From the NCBI RefSeq assembly GCF_000710615.1, contig NZ_JDTH01000002.1, positions 1,542,082 to 1,606,081 on the forward strand: a stretch of 64,000 nucleotides of DNA. Direction: 5' to 3'. Positions within the stretch are counted from its first letter, which is position 1; each line of letters begins with the position of its first letter. This DNA comes from Haladaptatus cibarius D43. Lineage in GTDB: Archaea; Halobacteriota; Halobacteria; Halobacteriales; Haladaptataceae. Positions 34,292 through 41,972 of the stretch are shown piece by piece. The position numbers were made by a program, and so were the translations under genes. The notes below the pieces were generated by a model. That model had not been told where the DNA came from. It did no database searches and saw only the letters and a program-made list of their open reading frames with translations.

Positions 34292-35701
34292 ATGAATAAC
34301 AAAGGAAAACGAACCGACTATCTCGTCATCTTCGTCCTCTGGCTGTTGGTGTTCATCGTCGCCAGCCAAGCCCTCATCATCGCGCCCATCCTTCCGCGAA
34401 TCGCGGAGCAACTGTCGGCCCCGGAAGCCGTACTTGGTACGCTCATCACCTCCTATGCGGTGGCAGTCGGAGCCTTCTCGCTCGTCGTCGGCCCGATTTC
34501 AGACCACGTGGGTCGTCGCCGGATTCTGCTGGTCGGCACCGCCCTCCTCGCGATTTCACTCGCGGCCCACGGATTGGCGTGGGATTTCGCTTCCCTGCTG
34601 GCAGTCCGAGGTCTGGCCGGAATCGCTGGCGGCGTGCTGAACGGCGCGGCAGTCGCCTACGTCGGGGACTACTTCCCGCGCGAACAGCGCGGTTGGGCGA
34701 ACGGCTGGGTGTTCAGCGGCTTCGCGGCCGGGCAAATCGCCGGGATTCCGCTGGGTGCGATTCTCGCCGAACGACTCGGCTTCCGGATTCCGTTCCTCCT
34801 CTTCGCCGTGCTGATGGCCGTGACGTTCGTTCTCGTCTGGACGACGGTGCCGAAACCGGACGTGCAGTTGGCGACCGGGAAACTCTCCTTTCGGTCGGCT
34901 ATCGGAGCCTACGCGACGCTCCTCCGGCGGCCCGAAATCGCCGCCGCGACGGTGGTGTTCATCGTGATGTTCATGGGCAACGCGCTCTACACGACCTACC
35001 TCCCGACGTGGCTGGAAGCTACCCTCGGCATGAACGGCACCGCAATCGGCGCGATGTTCTTCGTAGGAGGCATCGCCAACGTTCTGGCAGGGCCGCAGGC
35101 CGGGACGCTCTCCGACCGCGTGGGCCGCAAGCGCGTCATCGTCGCGGCGTCAATCGGCATCGCGCTGGTCATGTTCGCCACGCCGTTTCTCGCGATGGGC
35201 GTCCTCGCTGTCTACGCCCTCTTCTTCGTCGTGATGGGACTGTTCGCCTCGCGGGCGACTCCCTTCCAGACGATGTTGACCGAACTGGTGTCGGGCGACC
35301 AGCGCGGGTCGCTGATGAGCCTCACGGTCGGTATCGGGCAGGTCGGTTCCGGCATCGGCGGCGCGCTCGCCGGGGGTGCCTACGTCGCCGTCGGCTACGA
35401 CGGAACCACGGCGATTGCTGGTGGCGCAATGGTTTGCATCGTCGTTCTCGTCTGGCGGTATCTGCCTGAGACGGCCAACATCGACGTTCGACCGGGAGCG
35501 GAGCACCCGGAAAGATCCGGCCATCTGGCCGCGGACTCCGCTACCGAAATCGCCTGCGGGCAGACACACGACGCCTTCTGCGGGCCGACCGCGGAGGGTG
35601 GTTACTCGCTGGAAAAGACGGTTGCCTACGAACAAGCGCGACGGGACGCAGATGGGGAAATTCGTCCGCGGAGCGCGGGCGAATTTCCCGGCGACCGATA
35701 A
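34292..35701 (+). CDS. MFS transporter
   Basis: 469 aa from MNNKGKRTDYLVIFVLWLL; an AGGAG-like site (34276-34281) lies about 10 nt before this ATG. Twelve membrane segments are present, with GPISDHVGRRRILLVG after TM2 and GTLSDRVGRKRVIVAA in the second half. A soluble C-terminal tail of about 65 residues (from TANIDVRPGAEHPERSG) is unusual for the family and contains two cysteines. The substrate is unknown. Confidence 0.88.
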   Translation: MNNKGKRTDYLVIFVLWLLVFIVASQALIIAPILPRIAEQLSAPEAVLGTLITSYAVAVGAFSLVVGPISDHVGRRRILLVGTALLAISLAAHGLAWDFASLLAVRGLAGIAGGVLNGAAVAYVGDYFPREQRGWANGWVFSGFAAGQIAGIPLGAILAERLGFRIPFLLFAVLMAVTFVLVWTTVPKPDVQLATGKLSFRSAIGAYATLLRRPEIAAATVVFIVMFMGNALYTTYLPTWLEATLGMNGTAIGAMFFVGGIANVLAGPQAGTLSDRVGRKRVIVAASIGIALVMFATPFLAMGVLAVYALFFVVMGLFASRATPFQTMLTELVSGDQRGSLMSLTVGIGQVGSGIGGALAGGAYVAVGYDGTTAIAGGAMVCIVVLVWRYLPETANIDVRPGAEHPERSGHLAADSATEIACGQTHDAFCGPTAEGGYSLEKTVAYEQARRDADGEIRPRSAGEFPGDR

Positions 35702-35719
35702 TCAGGAACTGCCAGTAAC

Positions 35720-35851
35720 CTATCGAACGCGGTCGAAAACTGTGTTCTGACAGTTCCGGCACTGTCGTCGGTTGCGCCAGTATTTCTTGCCGCACGCGTT
35801 GCATTTCCAGTTCGGTGTGAGGAAGTCGGGTTTCAGCGATTCCAAGTTCAT
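35720..35851 (-). CDS. 43-aa zinc-finger micro-protein
   Basis: The frame starts MNLESLKPDFLTPNWKC and ends TVFDRVR before TAG (35720-35722). Two CxxC knuckles, CNAC (17-20) and CRNC (31-34), are separated by the basic stretch GKKYWRNRRQ, so a single zinc ribbon of rubredoxin-like spacing is likely. It is convergent with the MFS gene, 18 bp from its stop. No family was recognised; the basic centre could bind nucleic acid. Confidence 0.65.
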   Translation of the reverse strand: MNLESLKPDFLTPNWKCNACGKKYWRNRRQCRNCQNTVFDRVR

Positions 35852-35937
35852 GCCATCACTAGGAAGCGAGTGAATAAACGCCTCACGCCGCAGAAGATGA
35901 ATATTCGGGTGCGAAAAATCGAGGCTTGGACTGTAGG

Positions 35938-35959
35938 AGACAGTCGCTAGCGACTGTCT
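35938..35959. repeat. 22-bp perfect palindrome upstream of nicotinate phosphoribosyltransferase
   Basis: The half-site AGACAGTCGCT and its exact complement form a perfect palindrome with CTAG at the centre. It lies 45-66 nt before the start codon at 36004, just upstream of the expected promoter. It could be an operator or a methyltransferase-sensitive site. Confidence 0.55.
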
Positions 35960-36003
35960 TCCACGCCCACAGCTATTACTGATTTCCCGTCGTCCCGAAG
36001 GCT

Positions 36004-37440
36004 ATGGTGGGGAGCGAGCAAAAAAACGGGGAGCCGAACTTCGGGTACGTCACGCCCGAGAATTTGGGACTGTTTACCGACCTCTACGAACTGACGATGT
36101 TACAGGGGTATCACGGTGCGAATCACAATCCAATGGCCACGTTCAGCCTGTTTTTCCGCGAACTACCGACGGACAGAGGCTACGTGCTCACGGCGGGATT
36201 GGAGCAGGTAATCGCCAGCATCGAAACGCTGTCGTTCGGCGAGGAAGCACTTTCGTACCTCGAAAAGAGGGGATTCGAATCTGATTTTCTCGACACACTC
36301 GCAAACTTCGAGTTCACGGGGGGACTGCGGGCACTTCCGGAAGGAACCCCGGTGTTTCCGAACGAGCCGATTCTGGAGGTGACAGCCCCGATTTTCGAAG
36401 CTCAACTCCTCGAAACCCTGCTTTTGAATCAAGTCGGCTTCGAGAGTCTCGTGGCGACGAAAGCGGCGCGAATGCGCGAAGCCGTCGACCGCCACGGAAA
36501 CGATCAGTCGCTCGTCGATTTCGGTTCCCGGCGCGCCCACGGCACCGATGCCGGAATGAAAGCCGCCCGCGCCGCCGTCATCGGTGGCTTCGACGGAACC
36601 TCGCTCGTTTCGGCGGGGGAGGCCTTCGACATCCCCGTCCACGGAACGATGGCCCACTCGTGGGTGCAAAGCTTCGAAGACGAGCGCGAGTCGTTTTCCA
36701 CGTTCACCGAACAGTACGGCGACGATTCGATTTTGCTAGTCGATACCTACGACACCGTCGAAGGGGCCCGGATTGCGATGGACGTAGCCGACGAACACGA
36801 CGCCGAGGTCGGGGTACGCCTCGATTCGGGCGACCTCGCAACGCTTTCGAAGGAAGTCGCGGAAATCGTCGGGGACGCACCGATTTTCGTCTCCTCCGGA
36901 ATGGACGAGTACAAAATCGCGGACTTCCTCGAACGCGGCGGCGTCGCTACTGGCTTCGGCCCCGGAACCGCGCTCACGACGAGCGAGGACGCGCCCTCGC
37001 TCGACCTCGTCTACAAACTCACCGAAATAGAGCGCGACGGCGAGATGGTGCCGAGCATGAAACTCTCCTCGGGCAAAGTTACCTACCCCGGCGCGAAAAG
37101 TCTTCGGCGCGTCCATCACGGAGAAGAAGACGAGTATCGAAAGGACATCCTCGCCCTGCGGGGAGAGGTTGTCGGGAGCGAAGATGAGGATGTCCGGGAC
37201 GGAAGCGAGGGCGATTCTGGGGGAGAAGAACAACTCGTCACGGTGTTCGAAAACGGAACGCGGGTGTACGACTCGCCGGGCCTCGACGCGATTGCAGACC
37301 GGGCACGAGAAGGTCGCCGAAACTTGCCAGCTGAATGTCGGTCGCTTCGGAATCCCGCCGAGTATCCAGTCGAAATCAGCGAGGGGCTTCGAGAACTGAC
37401 GAACGAGGTGCAGACCCAGTTGGAAGCGAGGAACCAATAA
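36004..37440 (+). CDS. pncB: Nicotinate phosphoribosyltransferase
   Basis: 478 aa. The N-terminal block FTDLYELTMLQGYH is diagnostic, followed by FFRELPTDRGYVLTAGLEQV. The catalytic region DFGSRRAHGTDAGMKAAR and GTMAHSWVQSF carries the active-site His and Arg residues. LVDTYDTVEGA and VGVRLDSGDLA belong to the PRPP-binding barrel. It makes nicotinate mononucleotide from nicotinate and PRPP in NAD salvage. The C-terminal part (about 395-415, SEDEDVRDGSEGDSGGEE) is an acidic halophile insertion. Confidence 0.92.
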   Translation: MVGSEQKNGEPNFGYVTPENLGLFTDLYELTMLQGYHGANHNPMATFSLFFRELPTDRGYVLTAGLEQVIASIETLSFGEEALSYLEKRGFESDFLDTLANFEFTGGLRALPEGTPVFPNEPILEVTAPIFEAQLLETLLLNQVGFESLVATKAARMREAVDRHGNDQSLVDFGSRRAHGTDAGMKAARAAVIGGFDGTSLVSAGEAFDIPVHGTMAHSWVQSFEDERESFSTFTEQYGDDSILLVDTYDTVEGARIAMDVADEHDAEVGVRLDSGDLATLSKEVAEIVGDAPIFVSSGMDEYKIADFLERGGVATGFGPGTALTTSEDAPSLDLVYKLTEIERDGEMVPSMKLSSGKVTYPGAKSLRRVHHGEEDEYRKDILALRGEVVGSEDEDVRDGSEGDSGGEEQLVTVFENGTRVYDSPGLDAIADRAREGRRNLPAECRSLRNPAEYPVEISEGLRELTNEVQTQLEARNQ

Positions 37441-37447
37441 CGAATCG

Positions 37448-38899
37448 TCACTGCTGTTCCAGAATTTCACTCGCTTCTTGTAGTACGTCGTGCTTCCATC
37501 GACCGATGTCGTTCGTTGCGACCTGTTCTCGGAGTCGGTTCATTCGGTTCGACCGCTCCGCTGGTTGCATCTCCCGTGCGTCTTCGATGGTGGCCGCGAA
37601 CGCTTCCGTATCGTTCGGATGCACCGTCAGCGCGAGTTCTCCGAGTGCTTCGTGCGCGCCGACGAGTTCGCTCAGAACCAGCACGCCCGGGTCGTTCACC
37701 TGCGAGGCGACGAACTCCTTCGCCACGAGATTCATTCCGTCTCGAAGCGAACTGACGAGACAGATGTCGGCTTCCCGGTACAGCGCGGCCAGCGCCGACT
37801 GCGGGAGGTGGTCGTCGATGGGGACGATGGGTTGCCACGTCTCCGTTGCGAACCGATCGTTGATTCGTTCGACCCGCTCTTCGACGCTCTCCTGTAGGTG
37901 CTGGTACTCGTCGATTTGACTCCGGCTCTCGGTCACTTTCTGCACGTAAGTGAGTCGTTCCCGACAGTCGGGATACCACTCCCAGAGGTGTGAAAGGGCA
38001 TCGAGGCGCTGTTCGATTCCTTTCGTGTAGTCCAACCTATCGACGCCGAGCGCGAGCTGTCCCTCGTCGGGAATCGGATACGTTTCGCGTAGGGACTGCC
38101 ACTGGTCGTCCGCTTCGCTCGACTCCGCGAGCCGTCGTCGCTCCGCGGTGTCGATGCCGAGCGGGAACGCCTCGACGCGGATAGTTCTCCCGTCGTAGTC
38201 GATGCGACCGCGGTTCCGGTCTACGTCCGCATCGAGCGCGTGGGAAACGCAATCGAGGAAGTTCAGACAGTACTGGTCGAGATGGAAGCCGAGCAGGTCG
38301 TTCGCTAACAGTCCGGAAAGCAGTTCGTCGTACTGCGGACAGCTTTGGAACACGTCCCACGACGGCCACGGAATGTGCCAAAACTGCATGCAGAAGGCGT
38401 CAGGAGCTTGCTCGCGCACCATCCGCGGTGCGAGCGCGAAGTGGTAGTCCTGAAACCAGACGACGGCGTTCGACGGGTCGATTCGGGAGCAAATCGCGTC
38501 CGCAAACTGCTGGTTCGTGTTCCGGTACTGCCGCCAGTATCTCGCGTTCGGCGTCATCTTCGCGGTGTCGGAGTGACACAGCGGCCACAGAACCTTGTTG
38601 CTGTAGCCGTAGTAGTAGTTCGACACCTGTTCGTCGCTCAAGAGCACGCGTTTCAGTTCGTAGGACGGCGATTCCGGCGGCACGCGCACGCAGTCGTTTT
38701 CGTCGGTCACGTCGGCATCCGCGTCGCCGCTTCCCCACGCAACCCACGTTCCGCCGGTATCCGCCATCATCGGGTCGAGCGCGGATGTTAAACCACCTGC
38801 CGGTCTAACGACGCTAACCGACCCGTCGTCGCGTTCGTGCGTGTACGGCTCTCGGTTCGAAACCAGCACGAACTCCCTGCTTTCGAACAAATCGGACAT
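37448..38899 (-). CDS. otsA: Trehalose-6-phosphate synthase
   Basis: 483 aa from MSDLFESREFVLVSNREPY. GT20 blocks are present: RPAGGLTSALDPMM, GYSNKVLWPLCH, WFQDYHFALAPRMVRE, GVDRLDYTKGIEQRL (sugar-phosphate/UDP site) and LRDGMNLVAKEFVAS. It forms trehalose 6-phosphate from UDP-glucose and glucose 6-phosphate, the first step to the compatible solute trehalose. No OtsB-type phosphatase is adjacent. The longer in-frame N-terminus is not used because MSDLF gives the family start. Confidence 0.93.
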   Translation of the reverse strand: MSDLFESREFVLVSNREPYTHERDDGSVSVVRPAGGLTSALDPMMADTGGTWVAWGSGDADADVTDENDCVRVPPESPSYELKRVLLSDEQVSNYYYGYSNKVLWPLCHSDTAKMTPNARYWRQYRNTNQQFADAICSRIDPSNAVVWFQDYHFALAPRMVREQAPDAFCMQFWHIPWPSWDVFQSCPQYDELLSGLLANDLLGFHLDQYCLNFLDCVSHALDADVDRNRGRIDYDGRTIRVEAFPLGIDTAERRRLAESSEADDQWQSLRETYPIPDEGQLALGVDRLDYTKGIEQRLDALSHLWEWYPDCRERLTYVQKVTESRSQIDEYQHLQESVEERVERINDRFATETWQPIVPIDDHLPQSALAALYREADICLVSSLRDGMNLVAKEFVASQVNDPGVLVLSELVGAHEALGELALTVHPNDTEAFAATIEDAREMQPAERSNRMNRLREQVATNDIGRWKHDVLQEASEILEQQ

Positions 38900-39055
38900 T
38901 GTCGGAGGATGACCGCTCGATTCCGCGAGCGCGTTCGGGACGGACTTATCGGTGTTACTCACTTGATTACATTGGGAGCGACAGCCCAATCATTTCGTGG
39001 CTTGCGTTGGCAAGTTCATCTCTTTCGATAGAACGGACAGTTCGTTCACAAACTG

Positions 39056-39568
39056 CTACGCGAACAGTTCCTCGTGTTGTTCCACGAGGTCTGTGTACGC
39101 TCCGGAGGAGTACGCTTCGAAGATTTCCTCGGGGTCGATAGCCGTCTCCGAAAGCGGCGTCACATGCGCAGGAATTCCCCTGACGAACGATTCGGGCGGG
39201 ATGTCGAATGCCTCTGGCGTGACGGTTCCCGCCGCGACGATGCTTCGCTCGCCGACTCGCACGTCACTATTTATTGTCGTGTTGAACCCAATCAGCGCGC
39301 CGTTCCCGACTTCGGCGTCGTTCAGCACCGCGCCGTGACCGACCATCACTCGGTCGCCGACGATCGAGGCGTGGACAACCGCGTTGTCGCCGACGTGCGA
39401 CTCTCGACCGATTCGCACCGACGATACATCCCCCCGCAAAACCACGCCGGGCCAGATGCTCGCGTCGGCCTCGATTTCCACGTCCCCCACCAGCGTCGTC
39501 TCTCGACTGACGTGGGCGTCCTCGTGAATCGACGGCTCTGTCCCTTCGAATCCGTAGATCCGGGCCAT
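39056..39568 (-). CDS. Gamma-carbonic-anhydrase-like hexapeptide protein
   Basis: 170 aa left-handed beta-helix (VGDVEIEADASIWPGVVLRG, IGRESHVGDNAVVHASIVG, VMVGHGAVLNDAEVG). Two of the three zinc histidines of the gamma-CA family are kept (His66, His78). The third, normally His in LHGC, is Asn83. Catalysis as a carbonic anhydrase is therefore doubtful, and an acyltransferase-like or structural role is possible. It is divergent from a 56-aa gene. Confidence 0.85.
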   Translation of the reverse strand: MARIYGFEGTEPSIHEDAHVSRETTLVGDVEIEADASIWPGVVLRGDVSSVRIGRESHVGDNAVVHASIVGDRVMVGHGAVLNDAEVGNGALIGFNTTINSDVRVGERSIVAAGTVTPEAFDIPPESFVRGIPAHVTPLSETAIDPEEIFEAYSSGAYTDLVEQHEELFA

Positions 39569-39644
39569 GACAGGGACACAACGTTCTCGAAGTAAAAGCT
39601 ACCCCCGGCAGAGCTTTGCGGATGAACGTCGTGTATTTACGGCG

Positions 39645-39815
39645 ATGTTCAAGGCACAACTCTCCGACGGTGAACAGATTCGGTGTGCCGACTACGAGAT
39701 GGAAGAGGTCGGTGTCAGACTCTTCGACGAGGAGGGCGGCTTCCTGACATTCGTCCCGTTCACGCACCTGCTCTGGGTCGGGCGCGTGGACGACGCCGGA
39801 CGAACGCTCTGGTAG
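39645..39815 (+). CDS. 56-aa small conserved-type protein
   Basis: MFKAQLSDGEQIRCADYEME through VGVRLFDEEGGFLTFVPFTHLLWV. The compact beta-strand pattern resembles small haloarchaeal hypothetical proteins with the same layout (ARLSDGE, then LYDEDEEFIAFVPY), from memory. Function is unknown. It is convergent with the broken NmrA-like gene, 12 bp from its stop. Confidence 0.6.
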   Translation: MFKAQLSDGEQIRCADYEMEEVGVRLFDEEGGFLTFVPFTHLLWVGRVDDAGRTLW

Positions 39816-39827
39816 TCGGTTTCCCGT

Positions 39828-40261
39828 TCACTCGGCCCACTCGTGTTCGCGCAGGTAGTCCGCGAACAGCGTGAACGAAACGTCGTGATTCGTCCGTAGT
39901 TCCGCCAGGTCGATTGGGCCTCGTTCCGGTTGAACCAGCGGTACATATCGGCATACGCTTCGCCCGCGCGCTCTTCGAATTTCTCGATTGGAACGTGGTC
40001 GGCCAGCACGTCGATTCCTATACTTTCCGACAGTCGAGCCGCCATCGCCGACATGGTGAGTTCGTCGCCAGCCAACTCGAACGTCTTTCCGGCGTAGCGA
40101 TTTCGGTCGTGAAAGGCCTCCGCGACGAACGCACCGATGTCGTCCACGTCGATGATGTAGAGCGGAACGCGCGGTTCGAGCCCGCGCTCCATGAGGTGTC
40201 GCGTGACTGCCCCACCCTGATTCCCCGTTGCTCCCGCCACGAGCACTCGTTCCGGTGGCAT
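39828..40261 (-). pseudogene. NmrA/NAD(P)-binding reductase remnant
   Basis: It begins MPPERVLVAGATGNQGGAVTRHLMERG, a complete nucleotide-binding start. After residue about 28 it jumps directly to PLYIIDVDDIGAFVAEAFHD, which in the family comes about 100 residues later, so the middle is deleted. The frame is then lost after YRWFNRNEA (near 39924). The natural end, DLAELRTNHDVSFTLFADYL followed by REHEWAE and TGA at 39828-39830, continues in a different frame. Internal deletion plus frameshift mark a pseudogene. Confidence 0.8.
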
Positions 40262-40340
40262 GGTGAGTCAGAGACGACGGGACTGTTCTTAGCTGTTCTC
40301 GCCCTTCTTCGACTGACTTCCATCCCAAACCGACGGTCGG

Positions 40341-40348
40341 TTTTTTAA
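40341..40348 (+). promoter_or_regulatory. TATA box of rbcL
   Basis: TTTTTTAA is centred 28 nt before the ATG at 40373, the leaderless haloarchaeal spacing. It is too close to the upstream in-frame ATG at 40352 (about 7 nt), which supports 40373 as the real start. Confidence 0.6.
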
Positions 40349-40372
40349 CCAATGCCGACGAAGTATCATGTT

Positions 40373-41620
40373 ATGCCGGGAATCACATACGAAGACTTCC
40401 TGAATTTGGATTACACGCCCGCCGACTCCGAACTCGTCTGCACCTTCTACATCGACCCTGCAGAAGATATGGACATGGAAGACGCCGCCTCGCGCGTCGC
40501 CAGCGAGAGTTCCAACGGAACGTGGGCAGAGCTACAGGTCGAAGGCGGCATCACCGACCTGAGTGCCACGACGTTCGACATTGAGGGCAACACGATTCAA
40601 GTCGCCTACCCCGACGAACTGTTCGAGGGCGGCAACATGGCGCAGGTGCTCTCTTGCATCGCGGGCAACATCATGGGCATGAAGGCGGTTGACCGCATCC
40701 GCCTCCTCGACTGCGAGTGGCCCGAAGCACTCACGAACTCCTTCCCCGGCCCGCAGTTCGGAAGCGACGTTCGAAACGAGATTTTCGACGCGGGCGACCG
40801 CCCGATTACGGCGACGGTGCCGAAACCCAAGGTCGGCCTCTCGACCGACCAGCACGCGAAAATCGGCTACGAGGCGTGGATGGGCGGCTTAGACCTCCTC
40901 AAAGACGACGAGAACTTGACCGACCAGGCGTTCAACCCCTTCCACGACCGACTCACGGAGAGTCTCTCCTACCGCGACGACGCGCAGGACGAGACGGGCG
41001 AGAAAAAGAGCTACCTCATCAACATCACCGCCGACGCGAACACCATGCTCGAACGCGCCGACGTGGTAGCAAAACAGGGCTGTGAGTACGTGATGGTTGA
41101 CGTGGTGACATCTGGTTGGGCCGCCGTGCAGGCGGTGCGAGAGCGCTGTGAGGAACTCGGCCTCGCAATCCACGCGCACCGCGCGATGCACGCCGCCTTC
41201 GACCGACTCGAAGACCACGGCGTCTCGATGCGCGTCATCGCACAAATTACCCGCCTCTGCGGCGCAGACCAACTCCACACCGGAACCACAGACCTCGGCA
41301 AACTCGCAAACGAGGACACGGTGGGCATCAACGAATGGCTCTACTCCGACCTGCACGGCATGACCGACGTGCTCCCGGTCGCCTCCGGCGGACTCCACCC
41401 CGGACTCGTCCCCGAACTCATTGAGCGCGAAGGACAGAACATCGCTATTCAGGCCGGTGGCGGCGTCCACGGCCACCCCGACGGAACGCGGGCGGGTGCG
41501 ACGGCGCTTCGACAGGCGGTCGATGCCTCGGTCGCTGGCACACCAATCGAGGAGTATGCGGAAGACCGCCCAGAACTGAAGACAGCGCTCGACAAGTGGG
41601 GCACCGAGACACCGCGATAA
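40373..41620 (+). CDS. rbcL: Ribulose-1,5-bisphosphate carboxylase, type III
   Basis: 415 aa from MPGITYEDFLNLDY. All catalytic elements are visible: Glu45, Thr50 and Trp51 (SESSNGTW), Lys151 and Lys153 (PKPKVGLS), the carbamylated Lys177 with Asp179 and Glu180 (GGLDLLKDDEN), His269-Arg270 (HAHRAMHAAF), His302 and Lys310 (LHTGTTDLGKL), Ser338 (VASGGLH), and QAGGGVHGHPDG. Archaeal type III enzymes convert nucleoside-derived RuBP plus CO2 to 3-phosphoglycerate in AMP salvage. AMP phosphorylase and the isomerase are not in this window. A GA-hairpin module lies 42 nt past its stop. Confidence 0.95.
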   Translation: MPGITYEDFLNLDYTPADSELVCTFYIDPAEDMDMEDAASRVASESSNGTWAELQVEGGITDLSATTFDIEGNTIQVAYPDELFEGGNMAQVLSCIAGNIMGMKAVDRIRLLDCEWPEALTNSFPGPQFGSDVRNEIFDAGDRPITATVPKPKVGLSTDQHAKIGYEAWMGGLDLLKDDENLTDQAFNPFHDRLTESLSYRDDAQDETGEKKSYLINITADANTMLERADVVAKQGCEYVMVDVVTSGWAAVQAVRERCEELGLAIHAHRAMHAAFDRLEDHGVSMRVIAQITRLCGADQLHTGTTDLGKLANEDTVGINEWLYSDLHGMTDVLPVASGGLHPGLVPELIEREGQNIAIQAGGGVHGHPDGTRAGATALRQAVDASVAGTPIEEYAEDRPELKTALDKWGTETPR

Positions 41621-41661
41621 GCAACGAGACGCCGTTCCTCGAACTGGACTCCGATTTCTAT

Positions 41662-41729
41662 GGCGCGTGCGCCAGCGGGCCCGAGGCGTTTACCGCCGAG
41701 GGTCTGCTGGGTATCACGCGAGGGATGAC
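41662..41729 (+). ncRNA. GA-hairpin module, copy D (3' of rbcL)
   Basis: Box 1 GGCGCGTGCG (41662-41671). The 11-bp outer stem is 41672-41682 with 41700-41710 (nine Watson-Crick, two G-U). A GA/GA internal loop is at 41683-41684/41698-41699. The inner stem is GGCG/CGCC with loop TTTAC. Box 2 GCGAGGGATGAC is at 41718-41729. It is on the same strand as rbcL and could lie in its 3' UTR. The rest of the gap 41621-41972 shows no gene. Confidence 0.5.
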
Positions 41730-41972
41730 TGAGGAGGAGGTGGCTGTAGCGGTGGCGGTGCTGTGGGTGGGATCGAAAGGGGCCGTCAACTCGCGTTCAT
41801 CGTGGTCGTCTGCGCGAGCTACTATTCCGGTCGGGCGTTGCTGAGAGACCGGAATATCTCGCGCCAGCGACCGTGAGCGGGCGGACAGGGGATTTCTGCG
41901 TCCGTTACCCTGTGTTTATTACTGCCCCATTCAGCACCGACAAGACGAACCGAGCGAGGATGTTCCGTGGTG

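Noticed and set aside
32297-38899. HAD hydrolase as the trehalose-phosphate phosphatase partner of OtsA
   Set aside because: The genes are 4 kb apart with unrelated genes between, and the HAD protein has an extra N-terminal domain and a large cap unlike OtsB; kept only as a generic HAD hydrolase.
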